64,000 bases of DNA from Prinia subflava (GCF_021018805.1 NC_086259.1:16511501-16575500); one strand, 5' to 3'; shown: positions 39,601 through 51,632, numbered from the stretch's first letter. The notes: a model not told the origin generated them from the sequence alone. Made by a program: numbers and translations.

Positions 39601-42600
39601 TAGAGGGTCCCAAGTCCTTTTTTAGGTGCCGGACAGAAGGGACAGGGAATCAGTAACACAAAGTTTATTTATGTAAAAAGGCACAACGGAGGAAGAGGTT
39701 CTAAGAACAACAGAATGGCTTTAAAATTTTGCTTTACCATAATATTTACGGAATAATTACCTTTAAGAATATCACAGTGAGTCCTCAGAGATTCTGAGAA
39801 TTTTTAACTAGTGCTTCTATTTATATGAACAAGAGATTTCTGTTCAAGATACTTTGTGTAATTATGGTGATAAATTCCTAGCTCTTTGATTTTCTCAGAA
39901 TGTAAGCAAGATGGAAAGCAAAGGGCAACAAATGCCTTTGGAAATTTCCTGCGTCCAGCAAAAGTCATTAAAATAAACTCTTAGAAGTTTAATGAAGTTT
40001 TAACGGGTTCATGTTTGTTTTGCAATATAAGATGTCCTGTTCAAGAACCAATGAGATTATTTACTTGACAGGATTAAATATATAAGCAATTTCTGAGAAG
40101 GTGATAATTTATTATATATTTGTGTTTCAATAGAACACTAAGTGAAGCACTAGGTCTGGTCTAAATTTACAATCCAGTCAACTATCATAACAAAAATAAC
40201 TGGCCCATACTGTTGTGTAAATACTTCCTTGGAAATTTTCATCACATGCATTCAAATAGAAATACTGTCCCCACAACTGAAAATTACCTAAAAGGGCATA
40301 AAAAAGCTAATTAATAAAAGCACAGATCTGGAGAATATTGCTAAGGAGCTCTGGAAATAGTAGTATTAGATCTGGTCCACTAGAGAAAATAAAATTTAAT
40401 TGGACAAATGCCATAGTTTTAGCAAGATGGGGAAAGGTTTAAAGGCTATGGAAGAAAAAAAAAGAATATGGAATCTGATAAAGAAATGTAACTGAAGACA
40501 GGTTGTATCTCTGTATTTGAGAACTGAATTCACCACCACATTAAACATAAATTTGTCCTTAAAAACAGAGAGCAGTTCTCAACTAAAATTATATTTACTT
40601 TACAGTACTACAGTTCAATACACAGTTCTGCAGCCCTGCAGACAAACCAGCTCTTTTATCACTGTTTTCCTGTTTGTAACTTCCCTGTAATCAGGGAAAG
40701 AGCTGGAGAGAGATGCCCATCCCCAGATAACCCCCGGGGAAAGCCAAGGCTGCAGAGGCAGCAGTGAGCAGGATTTGCCATGACCAGGCTGAGTGACAAA
40801 GGGACCCAGGGGATTTTGGAACCATGGCAAGGTTCCTGTCCAAGGGAGTAGCACTGACTTGGCTGGAATTGCTGGATTCCAGTGAGCCTCCAAGCACCTT
40901 TGGATGATAAATTAATGACAAACTTAAGGCTTTTAGAAAAAACCATACTTTTTAGAGCCTGAAAATGCTGATACATAATGGTTTCTTTTGATAGAAACAA
41001 GTGGAGCAGGGAAATTTCCCCTTCTGCTCATAAACAGTAACCAAAGCCTTCCCACTTTTAACCATATCTGAGAAATTGATTCCCAATAACAGACTCAATA
41101 CCATCCTCTCCAGAACACTGAAAAAACAGGGATGGCAGAATATTGGTTTTTCTTACAAGTAATGTAAAGTCTGCTCAAAAATTTGGATGGGTTTTTAGAT
41201 GGCTTTAGTCATCCAGATCAGTGAGGGGCAAGATTAAAAAGAGGCAGGTTTGTAACATAATGATGTGAGTGAAGGACAGCACTGATGACAGCAGAGAGGT
41301 GGCACATAGGCAAATGACACTGGAGGAAGGGGAATCATAAAGAAACTTGCTGAATGGGTATCATGGCCTCATACTTACTGCAGCATTCCTCACTGGATAG
41401 AAGAATGTTTGACTGGTATTCCTAATATTTATACATTCACCCTAAGAAAGAGCAGATTGTGAGATCTTTTACAGTGAATGTAGAGGACAACATTGCATTC
41501 ACATGGAACTAGGAAAACCCAAATATGTGTATGTTTTAATTTTAATATCTATCGCATTCTAAAGTTTCTCTTTTAACACTGAAGAGGGGTTTTAGGGGTT
41601 TTTCCCCTTTGTTTCCCCATTGTATGTGCAGTGTTGCTGTGTTTCCCCCAGCTGAGGGCTGAGACAGCCTCTGAGACTCTCAGAATAAACAGTGCTCCTA
41701 AAATCGCTGATGACATTTTTGTACCTGCATAAGAATTTCAAATGCACTTCCAAATTCTGCAGCTTTTAATTACTTCACTTCCACCCACTGTAACACACTC
41801 AGTATTACAGGCATTCTGAAGTGCTCTTGTAGAAGTGAAGCATCTAAAAGTTCAGCACCTGCTCTCTCATGCCCGGTCCCAGCAGCCAGTAATACTCATC
41901 CTTACACAAACCCAGAGAGAAAGCAGCACAATCCACAGGATTTCATTAAAAGGGTACCTAGGGGGTGGCATCAACACAACTTCAGTGTTTAGGGACATTC
42001 CTTAAACAAGGCACTTCTGAGATCTAATGAAGTTTTGGTAACAGAAAGTAGTGAACAGAAATAATCACAGCTAAAAATCTTGGGTTTCTCTCACATGGAA
42101 ACTCTATTTAAATCCCCAGCCATATTTAGCTCTTTTACCTAAATTTACACCAACAGCAAATCTTTTGGTGCAAAGAGAAAAATTTGAGACAGCAGGACCA
42201 TATCTATAGGAAATACTTTGACCTATGGATGAAGGATAGGAGGTGCCACTCTAGGTGAAATCAGGGTCCTTGCAGTGAGGAGCAAATTATAGAGGAGAGG
42301 GAGCTGAAATGGGTTACAGCTCACAAACCACACCCAGCTGTGACCAAACAAGAAGTTACCCATCAGAAGTTTATGAAATAATAGTTCCTTTTAAAAATCA
42401 TTAGGAAACAATTCTCAGGCCATTTTCCTACTATACCAATAGCTCAATTCTATAAAGATTTTGATTAGGTTTGATTTATGGTGCAATTAATAGCTTGATC
42501 CAGTTGTAAAACAAAGTCAAAATGTCTCTTTTTCAAGGGACTTTTATGATTTAATTTTTGTAAACTGTAAAAGTGCCACTGACCAGAGAAAAATAAATAA

Positions 42601-43130
42601 TATATTGGTCGTGTTGATGTATATGATGTCCTCTTGTCCTGCTTTGCTCTGGTTGAAGTCATATAAACCAAAGTAATTGAAGAACTGAAAACTGGGGTTT
42701 ACAAATTTTGTTTTCAAGCTGTTGAGGTTAATAATAGGCTTTTGCTGTGATAAACATGTTCCTGAGGATACAGTGATGTACACAATGAAAATAAAAAAGT
42801 GATATTTGAAATTAATAAATTGCAATCAAATAGCATAAGCTGGGTAGAATTTCCCATACAACAAAGAACTGCCAAGTCCTAAAACCTTTTTGAATTAGTA
42901 AAACATCAACAAAGCACTGCCAAATATAAAATACTTTGCAAACTCTCAGTGTTATCGTTCTCATGATTCTAATATAATTCTATATCAAAATTATATATAT
43001 ATATATAATTGATGTAACTATTGATAGTGCCCCAAATTTAAGTCTCTCAAAATCAATAAGGTTTGTAAAAGTAGGGAAATGATATTGCCACGGCATGCAT
43101 GTCGAATTGTTTACTTTTCTTTATCCACAG
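36652..43130 (+). other. CDYL2: CDYL2 intron 3
   Basis: A 6.5 kb phase-0 intron with donor GTAAGT and acceptor TTTATCCACAG. It is AT-rich apart from a slightly GC-richer patch at about 40620-40900. An (AT)n stretch lies close to its 3' end. No recognisable repeat family, RNA gene or additional exon was found. Confidence 0.93.
42989..43010. repeat. (AT)n microsatellite, self-complementary
   Basis: A 22-base alternating AT run with AATT at both ends, fully palindromic, about 120 bases upstream of exon 4. Likely polymorphic in length. Confidence 0.9.
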
Positions 43131-43303
43131 ATCATGAAGGAAGTTCGGAGAGCATTGTGCAATGCATCAGCTGATGACAGTAAACTCTTACTTCTCAGCG
43201 CAGTGGGAAGTGTATTCTGTAGTGGCCTAGATTACTCATATTTAATTGGCAGGTTATCCAATGACAGAAGAAAGGAAAGCACTAGGATTGCAGAAGCTAT
43301 AAG
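43131..43303 (+). CDS. CDYL2: CDYL2 exon 4: crotonase-like fold, first oxyanion-hole loop
   Basis: This exon encodes residues 280-336 and the first two bases of Arg337 (phase 2). The acceptor TTTATCCACAG is strong; the donor AAG before GTGACC is weak. It begins IMKEVRRALCNASADDSKLL and contains SAVGSVFCSGLDYSYL (about 302-317). In crotonase enzymes the corresponding loop supplies the first backbone amide of the oxyanion hole that holds the acyl-CoA thioester. RRKESTRIAEAIR is the following helix. In CDYL-family proteins this domain binds CoA-type ligands or co-repressor partners such as histone deacetylases. A read-through of the donor hits TGA at once. Confidence 0.97.
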
Positions 43304-43824
43304 GTGACCCAAGCTTACCTATGATCTCTAAATTATGAAATGCAGTGTGTGATTATAAAAATATTTATCAGGTCCAAAAATGTTGTATATTTAAATGTTG
43401 ATTGCATTCTAATTATAGTCCTGCAAATTTGTTTAGTAAAAAGAAACTTGGACCTTTCCATATTAGAAAAGAAAGCACATTTATTCCAGTGCTAATATCC
43501 ATAGGGATTTATTTTATTCTAATTCTCTGTATTTAATATTTCAAATCATTCCTCCAGATTCAAATACGACTTTGTTGTTGTTTTTCCAAAATCAGTATTG
43601 CTTCATGTTCCAAAGGCAGAACTTTCACTTGCTTTAATGCTCATCCTTTGAATGAATTTCATTCCAAATGGGAATCCATGGCTTCCTCATAGTCGGTTGG
43701 AATAGCAGTCTGCCACTGTATTTCAGAACCTTACTAGAAGGGTCTCCACTCTTCTTCTAAAATTTAAATTACTTAATATATATGTAAATATAGTTTTATT
43801 TTTGTACCTAAAATGTGACTTTCC

Positions 43825-43838
43825 TTATATATATATAT
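43825..43838. repeat. (TA)7 microsatellite
   Basis: A short alternating TA run in intron 4, with no evident role. Confidence 0.85.
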
Positions 43839-45719
43839 CACATCACCTTAGTAGAATTCCAGGGTTTGTGACATGCAGTCTGCAAATCAATCTGCACAAC
43901 ACATCACCAAATATTCCATTATCCACAAGGTAGATTTTCTGATATAAATCAACATTATTCCACTAAAGCCAATGGTATTTTACCAGTCTGTACCAGGAGA
44001 AAATTTGGTCCCCTTTTTTCTCCCCATTTCCTACAAATAATTATTCTTTTGAGAGCTTTAAAACTTGATGCAATAATTCTATGAAGGAATATTAAAGAAT
44101 TTTTTTACAAGATATCTCTACTTGAGATTTATTAGTATAACATAAGATCAGGTTTAGGTGTTACACCATCAATTATCCTAATAAAAATACTGAAGATAAG
44201 TTTGGATTCCGGGTTAAGAACTTTGTAAATTCTCAAAGTAGCAAGTATTTTGAAATATTTTAAAAGGTACTTCTTAAATGTAGTAAGTTACAATCTGTTT
44301 GTAAGACCCTAACTATGCTTGAATATCATAGAGGGGTATTTTTTTTAAAGAGAAACTCTTTGAAGGACACAGTCTAAGTTTATTTTTTAAATGTGAGCGT
44401 TTTTAACAATGTGGAACCAAAAAAAACTGAGGGAAGAAAATGACTATTCTTGTTTGAAAACACCAATACACTCACCGCCCACCAAAAGATACAAATTTAA
44501 TATTATTCCTGTAAAAACTGTGCAGTTAGGTGCTGTTATCTAAGTTTACCTTTATTTGCACACATCTAATATACAGGTATACTTATCAATCCAACATTTT
44601 AACACGACTGTGATACTCAGTTTTTCTACCCTTGGACTGACGGAACACTCTTGAAATACTGGTACAATGTACTGCTCCTTGTCAAGAATGTCGGCTTCCA
44701 GCCCACTGAAAATAGATTTTTATTGTACTTCTGGAAACAATACCCTACGTTTTCCATTTAGCACTCTCTGTGCTTGCTGTGAATAAAGGACTCAACTCAT
44801 GGAAAATAAACTGTAATAAGAGAGGAGAAAATGCCCATTGCATTTTTCGGTGGTTTGGATGATATAAAATACATCCAGGGATCTCTGCCTCCAGTGCTTT
44901 ACATCAAAGTGGAATTGAAATCTTGGTCTCCACGTGTTTCCACCTTGCAGAGCATGGCTCTCCTGTACTGGTCACAAGTTACGACTGAAGTTCCAGTCCC
45001 TGTCAAGTGTCCCCTCCCATGAACGGTTCCTGCATTGATGCTGTGTCTCAGCCACGGCGGGTGGCAGTGATCGGATGAGCGGCGCTGCAGCTCCTCTGCA
45101 GCTCACAGATCTACCCCACATCCATCCCACACCATCCCAGGCCTGAGCTGCCGCATCCACACGCCCTCCCACAGCAGGGAAAGGCAGAGAGGCTGCACAG
45201 TGTGGCCTGCAGAGCCCTGGCATTGACACTCTCCCTGGAAGGCATTCCCAGCACGGGCTCGCACCATCAGCTGGGCAGCGTTGGGAGACCTGAGCCACAA
45301 CACTCTGGGTATGCTGGAAGAAATCAGACAAGGACAAATTTACTTGCTCAGATTCTTTACAGACCTGGATGTACTTTCAAGCCCTGACCAGGAACAAGAG
45401 CCTGAATCAGTGCAGAAGTGTCTGAGCATCCCAGCTTGTATCTGATGGTCAGCCTCCCAGATATCCTCTAGCAAATCCAGAAGACCTCTGCAGACACTTC
45501 TTCCTAAGTTTGAGCATCTGGGTCTATTATAGCAATAACAGCTGTAATCTGAAATAATTTTCAAAGACTGCTTTGAATTTAAACAAGGATCTTTCAGCAT
45601 AACTTTGTGTGAACTTATCGTTTGGAGACAAGGAAACATGCCAGGTTCAGGGTACAGAGATGACCCAGTGAAACAATGCACCAAACAGCAAAGATAAATG
45701 GAGCTTCAGCTTCTGGAGA

Positions 45720-46130
45720 CCAAAGGCAGGCATTGTTCCCCTCATCATCTCCCAATATCGTAGCCTTCCACTCCATCCTTTAGGTAGCATGTTCCACACA
45801 CATCCATTTTACCATCCTCTGTGCTCCCCATTCTTTCCTCATGACAGAGCCTTGCTGTGCCTTCTCCATGTTATGTTTCCACTCTCTCCAGGTCCTCCCT
45901 CCCTTCCTCATACAAAGACTTCCTTCAACCCTTCCCCTCCATTACTGTGTTCTGCCTTGTTCTTCCTCCACATTATCTGTTTCCTCTCCACATCCCTAAT
46001 TGCTTTTCCATATTCACTTCCAGCCCCGTTTATCACAGTGATTCCTGCTTTACTCTACAACACTAGTTTCATCTGCCTCCACATGGTCCTCAGATTTACT
46101 GCCACCATTTATTCTTAGTTTGCTTTCTTT
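45720..46130. repeat. Pyrimidine-rich stretch on the plus strand
   Basis: About 400 bases with a strong C/T bias, including runs such as CCTCCCTCCCTTCC (about 45893-45907) and repeated TTCCTC units. It is not a clean microsatellite and I do not recognise a repeat family. It lies well inside intron 4, away from both splice sites. Strand-asymmetric tracts of this kind can form triplex DNA or bind PTB-type splicing factors, but nothing here proves either. Confidence 0.55.
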
Positions 46131-47703
46131 TTACTTATCATTCATCATATCCCTATTCCCAACTGCAGTCCTGTCTGGAAGGCTTACGTAACTACTGAGG
46201 TTCTCAAAATTCTGGAATTAATGAGGTGCCATGATCCACAGTTACTACTCAGTCATAAACAACCAAAGAAATAATGAGATAAGGGAACAGCATTGTTTCT
46301 GTAAGAAAAACAAATCACAACTCTCTTTAACCCTGCTCTCCTCTAGCCAGAAATGGTCTTGAACAGACAAAACCAATGTTCCTTATTTCACTCTCTTTGT
46401 CTTGACAGTAATCTCCTAGTTTACTTCTGTGAACAGAGCTGCATCAATTCTCTGTTTTCCCATGGTCAGAAATTAACTCCTTACTAGAGAACTTGAAAAT
46501 CAGAATGTATGAATTGAAAACTTAATTATGGATCATCTCAGACTCTGTCCTCATTTAAAATACTCTGCACTTCAGCCCAGTTGCCACATGGGCTCTCTAA
46601 CCTGCAAGGCCCATCTGTGCTCAGGTACAGAGGCCTGGATCCTTTTGACCTCAGTGGGAGAGCAGCAGCTCATCAAAGGGCACATTTGACAAAATGTTCT
46701 TTCCTAAAATCTGTCAGCAAAGATGCACTCTGGATCTAATAAATACCCAGTGCAAGGACAGAATCTCCTCTTTTGCTTGGAATTTGATTTATCCATGTCT
46801 TTTTTCTAAAGTAACTGAGCATCTCATTTGCCTCCATATACCTGCTGTGCACTGAGCTGCTGGAGCCCATAATTTGCCCACAATTACACTCTTGCTTTTT
46901 CCTAATTGGTGTAAAGGCCGTTCCATTCAACAGATGTCTTTCCACAGTTGCTGGTAGGTAACTTATTTAAAAGATCTCCTCATTGCACAGAATTTAACAT
47001 ATTCTAGTTCATTTATCCAGATGAATCCAATGACATTTAACTTCCTTATTATTTCTCATCACATTATGGGGTAGTCAGGCAAGGGCATCTGCTTTGTAAC
47101 AGCTTTGCTGAAGACTTTTGCAATGAACACCCAACTGAAGATCGCTCGTCCGGTTCAAACATTTTTCTCTCTGACTCCCCTTTGCACGTCTTGTTCTTTT
47201 TGCTGGTGTGCCATAAACATTGACAGTCTCCCAATCCACTGACGGGACTTGCAGTAACCTTTGCCACAGCATCTTGAGAGAACTTTTTGAAAAAAATAAA
47301 TATTCAGATGATAATATTTCATCAGCAGCCAAACCAGGTGCATCCCAGCCACTGTGGAGCAAACCAAGAAGTGCTTTGTGTACAAACTCAGGAGTTACTG
47401 GTCCAGAAGTAAAATTAAATCCAACCAAACCTTTCTGCAAAAAGTACAACACTCAGTGCAATCCACTTAATACAACATACACAAAACTGCCAAAGCCCAG
47501 GTACTCGGAAAGATTAAATAGCTAAAAATAAACAAATTTTTCCATGTGCAAACTAGAAAGTATCTTGCAGTTCTGACCTCATAAAACTGGGCATATGTTG
47601 TGTTCTTCTGTGGTTCTAATTTGTTTTCAGATTAAGTATTTTAAACTTGGGTATTTATGTGTTACTTCTGTATTCAAGATCTTTCTTTTATTTTCTATTT
47701 TAG

Positions 47704-47914
47704 GGATTTTGTAAAAGCTTTTATTCAGTTTAAGAAGCCAATTGTGGTTGCTATCAACGGCCCTGCTCTGGGGTTAGGAGCTTCTATTTTACCCCTGTGT
47801 GATATCGTTTGGGCAAGTGAGAAGGCTTGGTTTCAGACACCATATGCAACAATCCGACTCACTCCAGCTGGCTGCTCTTCATACACATTCCCACAAATTC
47901 TTGGTGTTGCACTG
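47704..47914 (+). CDS. CDYL2: CDYL2 exon 5: crotonase-like core with substituted catalytic positions
   Basis: This exon completes Arg337 and encodes residues 338-407. The acceptor is TTCTATTTTAG before GGATTT and the donor is GCACTG before GTAAGG. The signature INGPALGLGASILPLCDIVW (354-373) is the central crotonase motif, with the second oxyanion-hole amide in the GLGA turn. ASEKAWFQTPYATIRLTPAG follows at 374-393. Aligned by eye with classical enoyl-CoA hydratase (GGGCEL...FGQPE), the two catalytic glutamates correspond to Ser364 and Tyr384. The fold is therefore retained while the standard acid/base pair is absent, in line with a binding or scaffold role. Whether residual activity on crotonyl-CoA exists, as reported for the paralogue CDYL, cannot be judged from sequence. 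Confidence 0.97.
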
Positions 47915-48601
47915 GTAAGGTTTTCCATCTCAAATTGCTGAAGAACCTTTCATAAATTCCTGATCTTCTTTCTCTCTTTAAAAAGTAAACCGTTTTCTGA
48001 ATTGTTTCTAATAGAAATTAAATCGGTAGAAAGTTCATCTAATCCCTACCAACTTCTTATCACAAAATAACCTCGGAATTCAATATACAACACCTGCTGT
48101 ACACAAGAAGGATTGCCAATATCATGGTAGAAAAGTGAAGAAATACATTAGCAGAATAACCTTGCAGAATAGTTGCCTGCATTATGTTAGGAGTAGGCAG
48201 TAACCCAGCCAGATACAGCTCTCTGCTCTTTAAAGATAATCCACAACGATTCCAGTAAGACTGCTTAGCTTTTACCAGTATAATAAATTAGAATTTGCCC
48301 CACAAATATTTCCTACCAAGTTCCATGACTCTCAACACACTAACACTGACAGTTACTCTTGTAAGATCAGCGATACAGATTCACCATGCTTGCCAGCACA
48401 TTTCTCTTAAATTAAACCCATGCTGTGCTCTGGCCACCTGCACAATCCTTAAATAGCTACTGAAATCCCTTTTAAAGTATTTTGCAGTATGGAAAGACAC
48501 AGAAGAACATTTGTAATTTAATCATAAAAATAGCAGGCAAGTATGAGAAAAATTTTAAGGGAATTATAACCCAAGATTACCAGAATCTTTTGGTTTCACA
48601 G
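47915..48601 (+). other. CDYL2: CDYL2 intron 5
   Basis: The shortest intron of the gene in this window, 687 bases and phase 0, with GTAAGG donor and TTTCACAG acceptor. It is plain AT-rich sequence with no repeat or RNA gene seen. Confidence 0.95.
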
Positions 48602-48745
48602 GCAAATGAAATGTTGTTCTGTGGGAGAAAGCTGACAGCACAGGAAGCCTGCAGCAGAGGACTGGTGTCACAAGTCTTTTGGCCAACAACATTCAGCCAA
48701 GAAGTGATGCTGCGAGTGAAAGAAATGGCATCCTGCAGTGCAGTG
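48602..48745 (+). CDS. CDYL2: CDYL2 exon 6: C-terminal helices of crotonase-like domain
   Basis: This exon encodes residues 408-455 (48 codons, phase 0 at both ends), so skipping it would keep the frame. It begins ANEMLFCGRKLTAQEACSRG and continues with LVSQVFWPTTFSQEVMLRVK. The segment AQEACSRGLVSQV matches the crotonase-family helix that follows substrate-loop closure (A.EA...GLV..V). It ends with MASCSAV. The donor GTG before GTAAGA is good. In crotonases this region helps build the trimer interface; the same role in CDYL2 is inferred from family structure. Confidence 0.97.
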
Positions 48746-50810
48746 GTAAGAAATCAAACTCCCTCATTAAATGACATTTCACAGAGGTAAGGTGTGCTCA
48801 CAAGGCTCATCACATGTGGGACCTCGGTTTCCACAACCATACCTGTGAAAGGCTGATATCAGAAAACCTGGATAGGGATCAGTGAGCTCATGGAGTTTCT
48901 CATTTTTCAGGGATAGGGGTAGGGGGTTATTTCTTTTCACCACATTTGCATTTATTCAGTGAGTGGCACCTCCTTGCCTCATATTTTGAAACGGGATTTT
49001 AGTACATGTTTCCTTCATGAAAATGTAATAGTCTGAAACTCTACAACTGTACAGGGAAACTTCTGTAAGAAAACAGATTTGCCTTTCACTTTGTCCTGGC
49101 CTAGCATGTTTCAGCTGAATCTGCCTTCTTTCTGCACCTGCACAGTTCCTGCTGCTGCAGAATGTTCCACACAGCACCCAGAAGGGTGGGATAGTGCCAG
49201 CTAAGCTCTGCTGTGAAGGAGAGGTGAGATCCAGACAAGAGGGATTTGAACACAGTCTGGTCACAGTGTATTATAACTTTCCTTTTGTGTACACAACAGT
49301 TGAAAGAAAATCCTTTCCTATCTTTACTTCCTAGGGGTTTTTCCCTTCAGGCAGATATATTCCTGTTCTGGGCACATCCTTGTTTAAAAAACATGCAGTG
49401 AAGAAAGTGATACTGGCTGCAATAAAACTGCAGTAATTAAAGTGAAAATTGTTATAGTTTCTTGCTATATTCCCTATGCCTGAAACTGTCTCAGCATCCC
49501 TCAGTTTAGTAAAAGGAGGTAGAGACACAAGAGATTTTTAATTAAACAAAGTGTAGATTAGATCTCACAGAAGACATTGAGAATGAAACTCTCTGGAAAT
49601 GCAGCAGAATTTTATTTGATGATGCTGATATAATGTGTATTATTTGAGTTGGGAAAACCTCTGGGCTTTACTGTGAATTCTTTCTTTCCTCACTGCTATT
49701 GCTTGTCAATGAAATTTTCTCAAGACTCCTTAGGAAGACCGGTGCTGACTTGGGGACAAAGATAAACCCTCAAAGACTTGTTCACAAACAGATGACAAAA
49801 AATACCCAGGCCCTTGATTTGCTATGAACACCATTTACTTTGCAGTAGCAGTGTTGAAACCCACAACATGCAGGAACTGGGCTTAACATGAAGGTGTTGA
49901 CAAAGCTGAGTGAAGAGAATGCACCTCTGTTCCCACAGAACTGTGTTAATTACATTAAATCTCCTGTCCTCAGAAAATCCGTAATGTAGGAATTATTGTT
50001 GGGTTTGTCTGACCAGTTAGGTTCCTTATGAGATACATACTGGTGGTGTGTATTTAAAAACTAATTTTAAAGGAATCATTGTGTTTAAAAATGGGTCTGG
50101 GAAAAATGAGCTGAACTATGGGAGCAACCATGGATGTGCAGCTTGTGCCTTTCAAAACTTCCCACAATTACTAAGGGCTTGAGGTTGGACTTCTATTGCA
50201 AAGATCTCAGGTGATTTGTTTTGTCTGCCAGCTAAATCTAACTCCAGAACACAGCCAGAGTGTGCTTGCTTTGCTTAACACCATTCTTTTACAAAATGTT
50301 TCACTTTTATAAAAATGTAAGCAAATAGGCTTAAAAGAGATTTGCAGTAAAGTCCCTTTCCTATTAATTTCTTTATTGATAAGGAAATAATACATGAGGA
50401 AAAATTGTTAAAGATGATGGACATCCACATTTCATGTCTAACGTCTAACATGTCTAACCTTAAAGGCCACCTTCCAGAAAACAGGTGGGTTGTATATTGT
50501 GCCTCACATATTTTCATTTCAGTGGGAAGGAGTTCAGCTCCTTGTGCTTCATGGCAGACCTTCAATAAACTAAGGTACTTTAGAATCCCTCATTCTTTTA
50601 AAAAGCTGGCACTAACCCATCAACCTCAATTCTTAAAGATGCTGACTATCAGCAAGTGGAGTTATGGCTATAAATCAAATGCAATTTCTGTGCCCAAAGG
50701 AGTTATTTCGATTGTAAAGCAGTCAGTAGTCTAAAAATGCTGGTCACACCATTATCCACAGTAATTTTTTCAGGTTCAAAATAAAATACTGAGTCATATT
50801 TTGGCTTTAG
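48746..50810 (+). other. CDYL2: CDYL2 intron 6
   Basis: A 2.1 kb phase-0 intron with donor GTAAGA and acceptor TTTGGCTTTAG. The acceptor's pyrimidine tract is interrupted, with a better T run further upstream at about 50764-50771. A short near-repeat of CATGTCTAAC units lies at about 50434-50460. No gene or recognised transposon is seen. Confidence 0.94.
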
Positions 50811-50969
50811 GTATTGGAAGAGTCCAAATGTCTCGTGCGGAGCTTCCTGAAATCCGGACTTGAAGATGTGAACGAGAAGGAGTGTCAGATGTTGAAACAG
50901 CTGTGGAGTTCTTCCAAAGGACTGGATTCGTTATTCAGCTACTTGCAAGACAAAATTTATGAAGTCTGA
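50811..50969 (+). CDS. CDYL2: CDYL2 exon 7 coding part and stop
   Basis: This exon encodes residues 456-507 and the TGA stop at 50967-50969. It begins VLEESKCLVRSFLKSGLEDV and ends SYLQDKIYEV, the CDYL2 C-terminus (CDYL instead ends LQRKIDEF). The last helices include a conserved KQLWSSSKGLDSLFSYLQ segment, which closes the crotonase-like domain. The predicted total length of about 507 residues agrees with the roughly 506 residues recalled for mammalian CDYL2, which supports every junction chosen. No frameshift or internal stop is present across the six exons, so the gene appears intact here. Confidence 0.97.
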   Translation, partial: VLEESKCLVRSFLKSGLEDVNEKECQMLKQLWSSSKGLDSLFSYLQDKIYEV

Positions 50970-51493
50970 TGTCTTGGCCTGACTTAAAGAGAAATTGCTC
51001 CAGTTGTGACCAGAGTCAGACATGACCATGTTTGAGAAGCAGAGGCAATGCATCAGTGAGGAATTTGTGATCCCAAAGCCTGTGGCTGTGTGAGGCACAC
51101 GGCTGCTCGTGGCCGGTTTGATTTTGTGGGCAGGCGTTCAGTGGGCGCGACCTGTGCAGAGGCTGCATCTTTCACATTGCTCATCCACACCCAACTCTAC
51201 ATTCCATGTGCTGAGAGGCACCACTGAGGCCCAGCAAGGCTCACCCACTGGAAGGGTTTATTTTGTCTGTCCTTAACTTATTCTTGCTGTTGCAGCACAT
51301 CTGGGCTGACACAGAGGGCTCAGTCTAAAATCCGGGTCGGCACAATCTTTTGTAGACCCAAAAACCATACGTTAGAAATATGTTAATTATTTTTTTTCTA
51401 AGTTCTAACAGTTTAATGGAAAAATCTGATAATTTATATGTATAGTGTGTAAATTTAGTTTACAAAAACTACTAGATTTTTTTTCTTTGTTAA

Positions 51494-51513
51494 ATTTATT
51501 TAACTTATTTATT
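51494..51513 (+). promoter_or_regulatory. AU-rich element in the 3' UTR
   Basis: ATTTATTTA at 51494-51502 is followed by TTATTTATT at 51505-51513, which fits the UUAUUUA(U/A)(U/A) nonamer typical of class II AU-rich elements. Such elements recruit TTP, AUF1 or HuR and shorten or stabilise mRNA. Function here is inferred from the motif alone. Confidence 0.6.
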
Positions 51514-51632
51514 TTGTGTTCATATTCAGCTGTTTATTGATCACAGATCTTATTTTCATATTTCCCTTTTGACTGAATTAAAAGCATCATATGAGAATGC
51601 AAACACATTTTTAGCAGCAAACTGAGTAGAAA

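Larger units (their letters stand above)
43304..47703 (+). other. CDYL2: CDYL2 intron 4
   Basis: A 4.4 kb phase-2 intron from GTGACC to TTCTATTTTAG. It holds a short (TA)n run at 43825-43838, a CpG-bearing GC-richer patch at about 45000-45300 and a long pyrimidine-rich stretch at about 45720-46130. Several open frames of about 100-125 codons occur on either strand, for example minus strand 47075-47452. None shows a domain or conserved motif and all are taken as chance. Confidence 0.92.

Noticed and set aside
43095..43130. In-frame extension of exon 4 upstream to an ATG
   Set aside because: The sequence is the pyrimidine tract and acceptor (TTTATCCACAG) of intron 3. Protein similarity to CDYL2 begins exactly after it.
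47075..47452. 125-codon minus-strand frame just upstream of exon 5
   Set aside because: No domain and no conserved motif; it lies in intron 4 and is most likely chance.
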